NCBI GenBank assembly: GCA_022447605.1
Contig: JAKVBG010000021.1
Location: forward strand, 1 to 64,000
Source: Mariniblastus sp.
GTDB lineage: Bacteria > Planctomycetota > Planctomycetia > Pirellulales > Pirellulaceae
Direction of reading: 5' to 3'
Length of the DNA stretch: 64,000 bases
The first letter of the stretch is position 1. Every line of letters begins with the position of its first letter. Shown piece after piece: positions 49,758 to 60,418 of this stretch. The translations under genes and the position numbers were made by a program. The notes beneath the pieces are model-generated. The model did no database searches. It was given only the letters and a program-made list of their open reading frames with translations, and was not told the DNA's origin.

Positions 49758-51200
49758 TTACCGGGTTTCCTCAGCGGCGTGATAATCCTGACCCCCGGCA
49801 CTCTGTTCACACGAGCGGGCCCAGGTTTCGAATTCGTTTTGCATCTTTTTAAGCCGTTTCGGTTGCTCGCCGGCCAGGTCCCTCGTCTCACCCGGATCTT
49901 CGATCAGGTCATAAAGCGCCCATTCGCCCTCATGGAAAAGAGCCTTGTATCGGTTACCGACCAGCGCCTTCTGCCCCTGGGACTGAAACCCGATCTTCGA
50001 CGGCCGCCGTTTGAGTTGACCGGAAACCATCGGCAGGATATCCACGCCATCCAAACCCCGGTCCTGCTTCGCTGAGATACCAGCTGCGGCCAATACGGTC
50101 GGCAGGTAATCGCTGGTCACACAGGGCAGATCGCAGGACGTCCCCGGCCGGATTTTTGCCGGCCAGACCATCAGGCCCGGCACTCGTATGCCCCCTTCGG
50201 TCAAACGCCTTTTTCGACCTTTCAACTGCACCGCATCGGTCTGGCCCGGCACCTGGGCTTCTGCCCGACCGGCCGTCCGGTTTTCCGGGCCGTTGTCGGA
50301 GCAAAAGGCGATCAGAGTGTTTTTCTCGGCACCACTGGCGGCCAGCGCCGCGCGCAGGCGCCCCACCTGCTCATCCAAGGCGGTGATGCAGCCGTAATAA
50401 TGGGCCGCCGACTCCTTGACCGCCGGTTCAAATCCGGGGATCTCCCGGTACATGTCCAGATATTTTTTACCCGCCACGATCGGTTTGTGCGGTGCGTGAA
50501 ACCAGATCACGGCGAAAAAGGGCTGGTCGTCTTGCACCGCCTTTTTGACGAACCGGATGGCCGGGTCCATGATCAAGCGGGAATCATCCCCTACCATTCC
50601 GTCCGGTCCAACCTGTTTTTCGGGACCCGTCCAGTAGTGGGTGCCGTACCGCTCGTAATCCCCTTCGTTCCACCAGGTCGGGGTCTTCGCCTCGGTACTG
50701 TAACAGACATCAAACCCGTGATCCCACGGAGGGGCGTAATGATTCGGCGCCCGACCTCCCCGGTTGCTCTCTTTTACGGTGTTGGTCAAGGTCCCCAGGT
50801 GCCATTTGCCGAAATGGCCGGTGCGGTAACCTGCGGCCTTCAGGATCTCGGCCAGCGTCCTCTCTTCTGCCTTCACATGTCCCTGGTTCGCAAACTGGAT
50901 GCCATACCGGAAAGGATGGCGACCGGTTAGAACCGAACCCCGCGTAGGTGAGCAGACAGGCGCGCCGGCATAGAAACGATCGAAACGGATGCCGTCCTTG
51001 GCCATCTGGTCCAGGTGAGGCGTTTTCAACCAGGGATGGCCATAGTAACCGGTATCGCCCCAACCCATATCGTCGGCCATGATCAGGATGACGTTCGGCC
51101 GAGGATCATCGGCCTGCGAAGCAGCCGGCACCCACAAAAAGAAACAGAGGGAAGCGGCCCCTACCCAGGCAACCCGCTTCCGTATCCGTCGGACAAACAT
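49758..51200 (-). CDS. Secreted sulfatase (formylglycine type)
   Basis: Sulfatase of 480 residues with signal peptide (about 10-30). The metal site begins NVILIMADDMGWGD (about 36-49) and the catalytic motif is CSPTRGSVLTG (C83), the C-x-P-x-R type turned to formylglycine. Further matches are KWHLGT and the C-terminal YKALFHEGEWALYDLIEDPGE. Planctomycetes have very many such genes, used to remove sulfate from algal polysaccharides. The maturase is not in the window. Substrate is unknown; the isomerase gene lies about 100 bases downstream on the same strand. Confidence 0.95.
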   Translation of the reverse strand: MFVRRIRKRVAWVGAASLCFFLWVPAASQADDPRPNVILIMADDMGWGDTGYYGHPWLKTPHLDQMAKDGIRFDRFYAGAPVCSPTRGSVLTGRHPFRYGIQFANQGHVKAEERTLAEILKAAGYRTGHFGKWHLGTLTNTVKESNRGGRAPNHYAPPWDHGFDVCYSTEAKTPTWWNEGDYERYGTHYWTGPEKQVGPDGMVGDDSRLIMDPAIRFVKKAVQDDQPFFAVIWFHAPHKPIVAGKKYLDMYREIPGFEPAVKESAAHYYGCITALDEQVGRLRAALAASGAEKNTLIAFCSDNGPENRTAGRAEAQVPGQTDAVQLKGRKRRLTEGGIRVPGLMVWPAKIRPGTSCDLPCVTSDYLPTVLAAAGISAKQDRGLDGVDILPMVSGQLKRRPSKIGFQSQGQKALVGNRYKALFHEGEWALYDLIEDPGETRDLAGEQPKRLKKMQNEFETWARSCEQSAGGQDYHAAEETR

Positions 51201-51218
51201 CTGGCCTACCCTTGTCTG

Positions 51219-51440
51219 CTAGAATCCGATCGAATCGACTTCGTCGTCACTGACAACCGCCGAGTCAGTCGCAACTGCGATCTTGATTGCCTCGCGGATT
51301 GATCGCTTGATCCATTCATCTTCGTTGTTTTCCACGACCTTGCCGGAGGCGATGTAAGCTGCGTAAATGCGTGAAGCGGCGTGCACCACAACCGCTTCGC
51401 TCTGTTGTAATTTAAGTTGTTTTCCCATCTCTTTTCCCAT
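51219..51440 (-). CDS. Small conserved-looking protein
   Basis: Frame of 73 residues, mainly helical, with VHAASRIYAAYIASGKVVENNEDEW and IREAIKIAVATDSAVVSDDEVDS (split by a turn). It begins ATG at 51440 or four codons later behind GGGAAAAGAG. It has no signal or transmembrane helix, so it is probably cytoplasmic. I recognise no named family. It lies 19 bases from the start of the sulfatase gene on the same strand, so it is likely translated with it. Confidence 0.7.
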   Translation of the reverse strand: MGKEMGKQLKLQQSEAVVVHAASRIYAAYIASGKVVENNEDEWIKRSIREAIKIAVATDSAVVSDDEVDSIGF

Positions 51441-51494
51441 CAGCTAAAATCCAACACGCGTGCGACCCGCACCGGGAATCACCCGGCAGGCCCG

Positions 51495-52199
51495 TTACGT
51501 CTCATCCGTATCCTGCAGGTCCTCGTCTGTTTCTTCCTGGGAACCCTCTTCAGCGGATTCCTGTTCATAGGCAGCCAATTCCTGTTGGGTCGGGGCACCC
51601 ACAATTTTTTCCCGGTCCAACGACGATTCAATCTGGTCCAGGATTTCACCCATCGCCGAGCGATTGAATTTAAAATCGTCAATCACCAACGTCCCCTCAC
51701 CTTGTCGGCCAAGGTAGCTGACCTTGGCTATCCCCTTTTTCTCCCACCGTTTCTTGTCGATCCCCTGTACCTGATCGAAATCCACGACCTGGCCCCAACT
51801 GGTCGTCACTTGTCGGCCATCCGACTCGATCCAGGCATTTTTGGAAGTGAGGTAGTTGTAGAGGACCGGCAGCCCGACGAGGAACGCAACTCCGGCCATG
51901 ATGTACTGCCAGATGATATCGGAGCGGATGGCGGCCGGTCTTTTTTTTGGCTTCTCGATCGACCAACCCTGACTCTGGGCAAACGATTCCCACTCCGCCT
52001 CAGCCTGCACGGCCTGGTCGGTGGATACCTCCTCAGCGGTGACGGGATGGAACTGGTCGTAAGCTTCGGAAATTTTGAGTTTTTTCGGGTAGCCGATGAA
52101 ACCGTCGTACAGGCAATACAGGCCAAACCCCATACAGACGATCGCAATCAACAGGAAACGTTGCAAGAACCCGTTGTTTGAATCCGCGCGAATCTTCAT
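51495..52199 (-). CDS. Two-helix membrane protein of unknown function
   Basis: Protein of about 234 residues. Helix 1 is at about 12-30 and helix 2 at about 100-120, with a soluble segment between. A soluble part after helix 2 contains a beta-rich stretch (DGRQVTTSWGQVVDFDQVQGIDKKRWEKKG is the region, residues about 130-160) that resembles a bacterial PH-like or YcxB-like domain. An acidic tail ends the protein. I do not recognise a defined family. The start is uncertain: ATG at 52199 or ATG at 52217, both in frame, the first with a weak site. It is in the same direction as the small protein and the sulfatase. Confidence 0.72.
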   Translation of the reverse strand: MKIRADSNNGFLQRFLLIAIVCMGFGLYCLYDGFIGYPKKLKISEAYDQFHPVTAEEVSTDQAVQAEAEWESFAQSQGWSIEKPKKRPAAIRSDIIWQYIMAGVAFLVGLPVLYNYLTSKNAWIESDGRQVTTSWGQVVDFDQVQGIDKKRWEKKGIAKVSYLGRQGEGTLVIDDFKFNRSAMGEILDQIESSLDREKIVGAPTQQELAAYEQESAEEGSQEETDEDLQDTDET

Positions 52200-52364
52200 T
52201 TCAATCTGCTCTTTCATGGAAAACCGAAGAACGGCCATTGTAAACAATAAACCGACCAAACAGCCCTGCTGCCGGCCGACGGGCCGGGGGAAAACCGAAA
52301 AAAACAAGCGCGGACGAGAGGATCGTTGCCGAAACGTACGGTCCCGCCCAGTTTGCCAACCGGG

Positions 52365-53252
52365 TCAGTGGTCGAGGATCAACTCAAAAGGCCGGTGATC
52401 GCTCGTCGTCTTGTCGTCCGGGAAATCATCAGGGCGAACAATCACGTTACATACTGCTTTCCACTCGGTGGCGGGTCCCGCCACGAAAGCGAAATCGAGC
52501 AGGCTTCCCGGATAGTTGTCCTGGCCATCCGGTTCCGGGTCGTACCAGTTGCTGTCGATCATTTTTTCCGGCTTGACCCATTGAAAGATATTGTCACTGA
52601 GCATGGCTCGAAAACCATCATTTCCCGTTTCATCCTTGAACTCGTAGTCAAAATTGTAGTCGCCTACCGCCACGATCGGAATCGCTTGCTGTCGGGCCCA
52701 CTCCACCAGCTGTTTTGCCTGGGTAGTCCGGTACTCGGCATTGCCCCGCGCCAGGTGATTGTTCATCAACAAGATCTCCTGGTCCGTCCGCTTGTCGTGC
52801 AGATGGGCAACCAGCGGAGAACGGTGACGGTCGTCATTGATCTCATCCAATTCGAGACGCCGCAACAACTCAAATCGCTCAGTATTGAACAGGATCTGCA
52901 ACCGGTCGTTGTACCCGGACCGGGTCACGATACCATCGTAACCCTCCCCCATCGCCTCCTGAAACTGTTCGGCTGCCGCGGGCAGAACTTCACTCAATGC
53001 CACGATATCGAACCCTTCGAATTCTTGGAGTTGGGCAGCAATCGTAGCGGGATCACTCCCATCCGACTCCACATTCCAGGAAAGAATTCTCAACTCGGTA
53101 TTCGTTCCTTCCGCATCCGACTGATTGGCAGGAACCTCACGCTCGCCAGCCGATGCGCCTTCAGCAGATTGTGCGACAGGACGCTCTTTCGGGTCGCAAC
53201 CCGTCAAACAAATAACGGACAACAACGTGATCCAAAAAAATCTCTGGGCCAT
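52365..53252 (-). CDS. Endonuclease/exonuclease/phosphatase lipoprotein
   Basis: Lipoprotein of 295 residues with lipobox LTGC (about 16-19). The EEP fold is visible: ILSWNVES near 57-64, FDIVALSEVL, the catalytic NNHLARGNAEYR, VAVGDYNFDYE and the final SDHRPFEL. The fold includes nucleases, sphingomyelinases and inositol phosphatases. The outer-face location suggests use of extracellular DNA or phosphodiesters, but the substrate is not certain. A typical AGGGA site precedes the ATG. Confidence 0.88.
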   Translation of the reverse strand: MAQRFFWITLLSVICLTGCDPKERPVAQSAEGASAGEREVPANQSDAEGTNTELRILSWNVESDGSDPATIAAQLQEFEGFDIVALSEVLPAAAEQFQEAMGEGYDGIVTRSGYNDRLQILFNTERFELLRRLELDEINDDRHRSPLVAHLHDKRTDQEILLMNNHLARGNAEYRTTQAKQLVEWARQQAIPIVAVGDYNFDYEFKDETGNDGFRAMLSDNIFQWVKPEKMIDSNWYDPEPDGQDNYPGSLLDFAFVAGPATEWKAVCNVIVRPDDFPDDKTTSDHRPFELILDH

Positions 53253-53415
53253 CGATAATCCCTATCTCGCCAGTAAAACGACCTTGGTCCGTTACCGAAC
53301 CATCGTGGGACGGTTACGAACAAGCAACCAGAATAGCCATTTTACAGGACTTGTCGACACGCCCACTCCCACCCTGCCCTTTCCCAAGTCCTCCCCTCGG
53401 TTACCGGCAATCCAC

Positions 53416-53444
53416 AAAAAAAGCCCGGGCATCGACGCCCGGGC
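53416..53444 (-). terminator. Rho-independent terminator of the PQQ-like gene
   Basis: On the minus strand GCCCGGGC pairs with GCCCGGGC around a six-base loop (53423-53444) and runs into seven T. It follows the stop at 53466 by about 20 bases. Confidence 0.9.
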
Positions 53445-53465
53445 CAAAGTATCCCTTAGAGCCGC

Positions 53466-54992
53466 TTACTCCGGCTTTAAATCGACCGCGTAAAGCCGAT
53501 TTCGATCCGACAGGTACATCACACCATCACTGATCGTGGGCGTGCTGTAAATCGAGGAGTAATTCATCGTGTCGTACTCGCCGACCACTTCGGCCTTCGC
53601 ACCGTCGGCGTTGAATATGGTCAGCTTGCCATCCTCGTTGCCGATCAGCAGTTTGCCGTCGACAACCATCGGCGACCCCCAGATTCCGGACAACAGATCG
53701 TGTTGCCACTTCCGCTTGCCTGTCTCCAGATCGACGCAATGCAAAAACCCGCTCAGGTCAGCGGCGTAGACCAGCCCGTCTTCAACGGCTACGGTCGACA
53801 TGGTGCGGCGGTAAACCTCTTCGTCTTCTTCATCGACACCGCCGTAATGCCAGATCACGGCCGAGTTGTCATTCGGCTTGCCCGGCTTTCCAATTTCTCC
53901 CAGTTCCGGGCTGACGTCGCCCTGCTTGGTCGCATCGATCCGCCACAGGTGTCCGACGCCTTCACCATGTTCCGGGTCCTGGCCCACGGCCAAAATGACC
54001 GAGTTGTCGAGGAAAACCGGCGTGCTAATGATCGCGTTACGCGTCCCCGCACCCCCCAGTTCCCACTTCGTATCCTTCGGATTGAGATCAAATTTCCAGA
54101 GCAGATCCCCTTTCGGATTGAAAGTGTAAAGCCAACCGTCTCCACCGGGGAAATAAATCTGGGTCTCGCCATTCACTTTGCCCACAGCCGGGGAACCCCA
54201 CTGACCATGCAGGATCGTGTCGAACGGGTCGTTGTTTTCCCAAACCACTTCGCCCGTGTTTTTGTTGACCGCCAGAAAACAGGGAGCCCGCGGTGAGGGC
54301 ACGTCCAGATGCGCTTCATCGACACCATTGGACGTCAGCAGGTAGACCAGGTCACCATCGACGACCGGGGAACTGGTGGCGAGATTATGGGGAAAGACGC
54401 CCAGCTCCTCGATCATGTCCAGGTTCCAGATGACGTCCGCATCCTGTTCCGTGGTATCGACTTCATCGGTCACCGGCCCGTCGTTCTTGCCATCGGTAAA
54501 CCCTTTGGCGTCCAGGCACATCAATTCACATCGATTGGTCACCACCCACAGGCGGTCACCCTCGACATGCGGTGTGGAACAGATCCCTTGCAGCGGCCAG
54601 TCATTGACTCGCCCCGTCGAAAGTTTTTCCCGTGTTAATTGCCAGAGAAACTTGCCGGATGCCTGATCAAAACAGAGCAGAACCCCCTTGTCGTCATCCT
54701 TCGGATGATTGTCCCGGTAGCCTGCCCCGTTGTTGGTCCCTACGTAAACGCGACCATTGGCGACGATCGGGTTGCCGTACGTCTGGGAACCGAGTTCCGC
54801 TGTCCATTTCACGTTCTTGCCGTTTTCCAGGTCAAAATCGAAGGCCAGACCTTTTTCCGGCGACACCATGTTGCGGGCAGGCGTCCCACCCCACAACGGC
54901 CAATCCGATTTTTTTGACTGGGCCATCAGCAGTGCCGGCAGGAAAACCAGGCATAACGTCAATGCGACAACGACATGTTGAATCGCTTTCAT
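53466..54992 (-). CDS. Secreted PQQ-like beta-propeller protein
   Basis: Secreted protein of 508 residues with signal peptide (about 1-24). It is built of PQQ-like (YWTN-type) repeats such as [43 protein letters not shown] (broken over a blade) and [26 protein letters not shown]. Such propellers often act as non-enzymatic scaffolds or carry quinone dehydrogenases; no PQQ-binding catalytic residues can be identified here. GAGGAC precedes the ATG. A second, larger protein of the same kind is encoded about 60 bases upstream on the same strand, and the two are probably co-transcribed. Confidence 0.9.
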   Translation of the reverse strand: MKAIQHVVVALTLCLVFLPALLMAQSKKSDWPLWGGTPARNMVSPEKGLAFDFDLENGKNVKWTAELGSQTYGNPIVANGRVYVGTNNGAGYRDNHPKDDDKGVLLCFDQASGKFLWQLTREKLSTGRVNDWPLQGICSTPHVEGDRLWVVTNRCELMCLDAKGFTDGKNDGPVTDEVDTTEQDADVIWNLDMIEELGVFPHNLATSSPVVDGDLVYLLTSNGVDEAHLDVPSPRAPCFLAVNKNTGEVVWENNDPFDTILHGQWGSPAVGKVNGETQIYFPGGDGWLYTFNPKGDLLWKFDLNPKDTKWELGGAGTRNAIISTPVFLDNSVILAVGQDPEHGEGVGHLWRIDATKQGDVSPELGEIGKPGKPNDNSAVIWHYGGVDEEDEEVYRRTMSTVAVEDGLVYAADLSGFLHCVDLETGKRKWQHDLLSGIWGSPMVVDGKLLIGNEDGKLTIFNADGAKAEVVGEYDTMNYSSIYSTPTISDGVMYLSDRNRLYAVDLKPE

Positions 54993-55053
54993 ATATCAGT
55001 CCTCAATAAATAGCGACAATGGTTTCAGTGATGTGTTGTTGTAAAATTCCAGG

Positions 55054-57300
55054 TTACTTCTCTTCAAAATCAACGACCACGTTGTCAAACATGCAATCCG
55101 TGATGGCGTAAACATAGAGCCCGGGGTTGCCGTTCTTGTTGGGATGAGGATCGGTCGCCTGGATCGTCCAATCCTTCGGTTCCGGTTCGTCGCGTTTCCA
55201 GACCTTGCCATAAACCTTGGCCTCGGATCCACTCGAATCGACCTTTAATTTCATCGTGTACCAAATGTCCGGGTCAGCGCGAAACTTGACCGTCTCGGCC
55301 ATTCTCAGGTGGGGCGCCCAACTCTGGATGACCAGCCGACCGACATTCCCCTTGAGAATCAGGTTGTAGCGGTTTGCCACCAGACCGATATTCGGCAATT
55401 GCCGGCGCTGTTCGGTCAAAAAGACGTCCGCCTGGATCGTGTAATCGGACATGTCGGGTCGACCCATATAGACCGTGTGGCTGGGACGGCCTTTCCCCTT
55501 GCCGATACCAGCCGCCTGCATCACCGTGTTGCCATCCTCCATCGTCACCGGTTTCAACTTGATATGCGCCCGCAACCACTGGGGGGGAACTTGCACTCCT
55601 TTGAAACCTTCAAAATCCCATTTCCATTTCTTGGCCGGGTTGAAATACCGCAGCCTGGCCGTGGCCGGTTTCCCATCCAGTTTTGCTTCGATGGTCCCGG
55701 CAAAATCGTCTCCCGATTCAGGGGCCGTAACCGTGTTGCCCGTCACCTGGACATTCGCGTCAGTCACCTTGGAAATCATCGGTACATCGGGCGAGCCCTT
55801 GACCGTTTTGACAACGCAGCCGTTGTCGTCAAACCCGACCAGTTCATAGGCGACCTTCTGCCCCGGTCGCAGGACCACTTCAAAGGGCCGCAACTGGACC
55901 GTGGTGATTTCCGTTCCCGCCGGGGTTTCCTTCGGTAGCGGAACGACTTTCCCGTCTTTCGCGCCATCGGCCCCCACACAGATCGTTCGGTCACGCGTGA
56001 CAAACACGATCCGACCGTTGGAAATGGCGGGCGAAGCGTAAATCTCGTCCAGCCCTTCACCGCGGGTCGATTTGAGATGGTTGTGCGACAACGATTCGCA
56101 CTTTTCACGGGATGGCTTGAGGATATGGATATTTCCATTGACCTCCATCACGTACAGCTTGCCATCGGCCCAAACGGGCGAACCTTTGCCCACGGTCCCC
56201 AGGCTGTATTGCCAGAGCTCTTCTCCCGTCTTTGTATCAAAGGCGAACAGGTTGCCCGTATCGGCCACCACGTACAGCATCCCGTCTTGGACCAGCAGCG
56301 CTGTGTAACCCGCTTTCAGACCGTCGGTCCGCCAAACGCCATGAGTGTCGGTCACGTCCCCCTGCCCCGTCGCATCAATGCACTGAACGCGTCCAAATTC
56401 CGTGTTGTCAATGTTGTCTTCACCGTGGGAAATATAGACGTATTTTCCGTCGGTGGCCGGTGTGGTATTCAAACCTCGCTTGGACAACCTGAATTTCCAG
56501 ATCATCTCGCCCGTACGCGCCTGCATCCCGTAAATATTGCCGTCCGCATTGCCGGCAATCAGCATCCGTTTTCCATCGATCACGCGAACAATGGGTGCCG
56601 AGTAGTTGGTGTCCTTCGGCGCATCTCCTGGCGCGGCCGTCCAGAGCAGTTCACCGTTGTGCTTGTCAAAGGCATAGTAGTAATGCTTGGGAGACGGCCC
56701 TTTGGTTTCTCCCCAGTTGGCGGCCAGGAAACTGACGATCACCCGGTCTTCGTCGATGATGGGCGTCTGGGTTCGACCCCCGTAGCCGGAAATTTTGCCA
56801 AACTCTTCCAGCAGCGACCGCTCCCAAACCAACTCACCATCGGATGAGTAGCAGCGGAAGAGTCCATCCACCGAGTGGACGTATACCTGGTCCGTTTCGG
56901 GATCACCACACATCGCTGCCCAGCCGACACGGGGAGCCGGGATATCGGTCTGGAAAACATTGAACACGTCTTTCCAGAGTACTTTGCCCGTCTTGGCATC
57001 CCAGCAAATAACCTGTTCACGGCAATTCACCTTGTCCACCGGGTCATTGAAATCGTTATCCGTTCGACAGTTGAGGTAGACCCGGTCGTTCATGATGATC
57101 GGCGTCGCCCGTCCACCAATTTCAGATTCCCACAAAACGTTCTTCCCGTTTTCGATCGACCAGTCGCTGATCAAACCGGTTTCCCTGGAAATCCCGTTCT
57201 GCTCGGGACCGCGCCAATTCGCCCAGTCCTCTGCATTGGCCAACGAGATGCCCAGCAGCAGAAAAACAGATAATGTAACGACCTGATATCGAGGTTTCAT
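55054..57300 (-). CDS. PQQ-like propeller with C-terminal lectin-like domain
   Basis: Secreted protein of 748 residues with signal peptide (about 1-23). Residues about 25-450 form a PQQ-like propeller (WANWRGPEQNGISRE start and LFAFDTKTGEELWQYS). Residues about 480-560 form a beta-sandwich-like part (VTGNTVTAPESGDDFAGTIEA). The last about 170 residues look like a laminin-G/concanavalin-like domain (DYTIQADVFLTEQRRQLPNIGLV). The frame is open 40 codons upstream; ATG at 57300 begins the signal. Likely surface binding or processing of a polymer; no catalytic residues were recognised. It precedes the 508-residue propeller gene. Confidence 0.88.
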   Translation of the reverse strand: MKPRYQVVTLSVFLLLGISLANAEDWANWRGPEQNGISRETGLISDWSIENGKNVLWESEIGGRATPIIMNDRVYLNCRTDNDFNDPVDKVNCREQVICWDAKTGKVLWKDVFNVFQTDIPAPRVGWAAMCGDPETDQVYVHSVDGLFRCYSSDGELVWERSLLEEFGKISGYGGRTQTPIIDEDRVIVSFLAANWGETKGPSPKHYYYAFDKHNGELLWTAAPGDAPKDTNYSAPIVRVIDGKRMLIAGNADGNIYGMQARTGEMIWKFRLSKRGLNTTPATDGKYVYISHGEDNIDNTEFGRVQCIDATGQGDVTDTHGVWRTDGLKAGYTALLVQDGMLYVVADTGNLFAFDTKTGEELWQYSLGTVGKGSPVWADGKLYVMEVNGNIHILKPSREKCESLSHNHLKSTRGEGLDEIYASPAISNGRIVFVTRDRTICVGADGAKDGKVVPLPKETPAGTEITTVQLRPFEVVLRPGQKVAYELVGFDDNGCVVKTVKGSPDVPMISKVTDANVQVTGNTVTAPESGDDFAGTIEAKLDGKPATARLRYFNPAKKWKWDFEGFKGVQVPPQWLRAHIKLKPVTMEDGNTVMQAAGIGKGKGRPSHTVYMGRPDMSDYTIQADVFLTEQRRQLPNIGLVANRYNLILKGNVGRLVIQSWAPHLRMAETVKFRADPDIWYTMKLKVDSSGSEAKVYGKVWKRDEPEPKDWTIQATDPHPNKNGNPGLYVYAITDCMFDNVVVDFEEK

Positions 57301-57473
57301 GTTTTGGCCTATCCACTTCTTGTTGGTTAAATCGATGTTGCCCCGTGGCGGCAACCTGACCCTAGTAATGTAATTGAATTGTTCTCCGTCCACCAGCAAC
57401 GGGCCGGGCACCCGTTCCAACCGTCGAGCTGTTGGAAACCGCCTTTCGGGGGGGAAGTTCCGGGGCAGTCAGC

Positions 57474-57944
57474 CTACAGTTTCGTCGGGTTCGGGGCATC
57501 TCCATAGACTTCCTGCGGGTCGAACACCTTTTCGGTCTCGGTAAAACTGAGTTCCAGAGGGGTCGTCGCATCGGCCGGTTTGATCGGCACGGCACGGTAA
57601 AAACAGCTCCGGTAGCCGACGTGGCAACTGGCGCCATTGCCGGCCACCGTCACCCTTAACCAGATCGCATCCTGATCGTCATCCACTCGCATTTCCCGCA
57701 CCGCCTGTACCAGCCCGCTGGTGGCCCCCTTGTGCCACAGCTGCTCCCGCGAGCGGCTCCAGTAGACGGCTTCACCCAATTGGATGGTCTCGGCCAGCGC
57801 CTCCCGGTTCATGTAACCGTGCATCAACAACTCTCCGGAATCGAAATCGGTGGTGACCACCGGTATCAGGCCACTTTCGTCAAATTTGGGCGCCAACTGG
57901 CTCCCTTCCTCGACCTGTTCCACGCTGTTTCGAGCTGAAAACAT
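57474..57944 (-). CDS. hisI: Phosphoribosyl-AMP cyclohydrolase
   Basis: HisI, histidine biosynthesis step 3, opening the purine ring of phosphoribosyl-AMP; cytoplasmic zinc/magnesium enzyme. It is 156 residues, without the HisE domain. Conserved blocks are [43 protein letters not shown] and [11 protein letters not shown], in which the cysteines and aspartates are metal ligands. AGGACAG precedes the ATG. It is divergent from hemB, with about 170 bases between starts. No other his genes are close. Confidence 0.95.
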   Translation of the reverse strand: MFSARNSVEQVEEGSQLAPKFDESGLIPVVTTDFDSGELLMHGYMNREALAETIQLGEAVYWSRSREQLWHKGATSGLVQAVREMRVDDDQDAIWLRVTVAGNGASCHVGYRSCFYRAVPIKPADATTPLELSFTETEKVFDPQEVYGDAPNPTKL

Positions 57945-57996
57945 CGTTTTACTGTCCTGGTTTTACTGTCTTGGTAAACTGGGAGATAAACCATAA

Positions 57997-59112
<1,116 letters not shown>

Positions 59113-59151
59113 CGGCCTCGATCGTCATTGACCGACTCTGCCGCCCACACC

Positions 59152-59919
59152 TTAGCGCCCGTCTTCCCCGACCGATCTCGTGCGACCGGGCCAGCCTTTG
59201 CCCAGCGGAAGAAGCATCGGCACCCGCGCCCGGTAATCACGGTACGCTGCCCCATGGGTGGCCAGCAGGTCCTGTTCTTCCCAGGCGATCGCCAGGAGAA
59301 TGTAAAGGGAAAGCCCCAGCGCCAGGCCGAGGTGCCCGATCGACATCACCGGGCTGGCCCAAAAGACGATTAGCCAACCGAGGTAAACCGGATGGCGAAC
59401 GAACCGGTACGGGCCGGGCTCAATGAGTGGCTGACCGGCAAAGGACCGCCGCGTCCAATGGGACCAGGTCTGTTTCATCCCCAGCATTTCGGCTGAACCA
59501 ATCAGGGAGATCGACCAGGCCATGATCAGCCAGCCTGCAAAATAGAGTCCGTAAATCACCCGGGCGAACCCGAGTTCTCGGACATCCCACAGCATTCCGC
59601 CAATCGGTTGCCAAGTAAGAAACAGTCCACCCATCAACAGACTGGAAACCAGCACGTACGTGGAACGCTCGGCGGCGGCAGGGAAGTATTGGGCCAACCA
59701 AGTCTTCCACCGACTCCGGGCCATCCCGCTGTGCTGCAACGCAAAAAGCAGCAACCAGGCCAGATCGACCAGCACAGCCAACCGCCAGGACGACCGTGGA
59801 GGACTATCCAGCGAAAACTCCAGCCCGAGGTTTCCCAGGAAGGCGACGCTGTATAGGGTTGCCGCCAGGCCCGCCAAAGCGGCCAACAAGCCATAACCAA
59901 ACCACGCGTAACGATCCAT
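59152..59919 (-). CDS. MddA/ICMT-like membrane methyltransferase
   Basis: Integral membrane protein of 255 residues with about five to six helices, in the isoprenylcysteine carboxyl methyltransferase-like (NnrU/PEMT) superfamily. Motifs are FALQHSGMARSRWK near the second helix and the SAM-site RFVRHPVYLGWLIVF with EEQDL near the C-terminus. The QHS-MAR form is seen in MddA, which methylates methanethiol to dimethylsulfide, but other members act on lipids or proteins, so the substrate is uncertain. The start has GAGGGA directly before ATG. It converges with hemB. Confidence 0.82.
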   Translation of the reverse strand: MDRYAWFGYGLLAALAGLAATLYSVAFLGNLGLEFSLDSPPRSSWRLAVLVDLAWLLLFALQHSGMARSRWKTWLAQYFPAAAERSTYVLVSSLLMGGLFLTWQPIGGMLWDVRELGFARVIYGLYFAGWLIMAWSISLIGSAEMLGMKQTWSHWTRRSFAGQPLIEPGPYRFVRHPVYLGWLIVFWASPVMSIGHLGLALGLSLYILLAIAWEEQDLLATHGAAYRDYRARVPMLLPLGKGWPGRTRSVGEDGR

Positions 59920-59996
59920 TCCCTCGCCGCCTCACCCCTTGCCAGAAAACATGGGCGTTTCCTCTGTCGTGGCACCCGGAAAGACCAGGCAGGGCC

Positions 59997-60353
59997 TTAC
60001 TCTGTTTGGCTCTTACGGAACGACTGGTCGCCGTATTTCCGCACCGAACGGTACATGATCATCGCCACGCGCCGACAACGGCGCGGGTTGCGTGACCGTT
60101 CACATTCACGCATTAACTGCTCTCGGAACCGGCAATCACAGGCATTGCGGTCTGCCCCCGCCCGAGAATAACAGGCGTCGTGTGCCCGACAGGCAGAACG
60201 AAAATCGGCACCGCCCGCGCCCTGGGGGATCAGGTAACGCAGCGGACCGCGAAGAGAATCGGGGCCGCAGGGACGACAAGCATTCTGTCCGTGGGTGACC
60301 GAGGCAGTTAGCAGGAAACTAAAACAGCCGATTCCCAGGATGACAAATTTCAT
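59997..60353 (-). CDS. Secreted phospholipase A2-like protein
   Basis: Small secreted protein of 118 residues with a signal peptide (about 1-22). The mature part has eight or so cysteines and the segment ACRAHDACYSRAG, which matches the PLA2 catalytic CxxHDxCY, plus CGPDS upstream (possible calcium loop) and ACDCRFREQLMREC downstream (the region of the second catalytic acid). These features suggest a prokaryotic secreted PLA2, but the catalytic Asp and calcium loop are not proved. ATG at 60353 has GGGAGAG upstream. The gene sits 66 bases from the next gene on the same strand. Confidence 0.75.
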   Translation of the reverse strand: MKFVILGIGCFSFLLTASVTHGQNACRPCGPDSLRGPLRYLIPQGAGGADFRSACRAHDACYSRAGADRNACDCRFREQLMRECERSRNPRRCRRVAMIMYRSVRKYGDQSFRKSQTE

Positions 60354-60418
60354 CGCGATGCTCTCCCGAATGGACCACCCCCGGAGGCCGCCCTCCAACC
60401 GCCTCGGGACCAGCTCAA

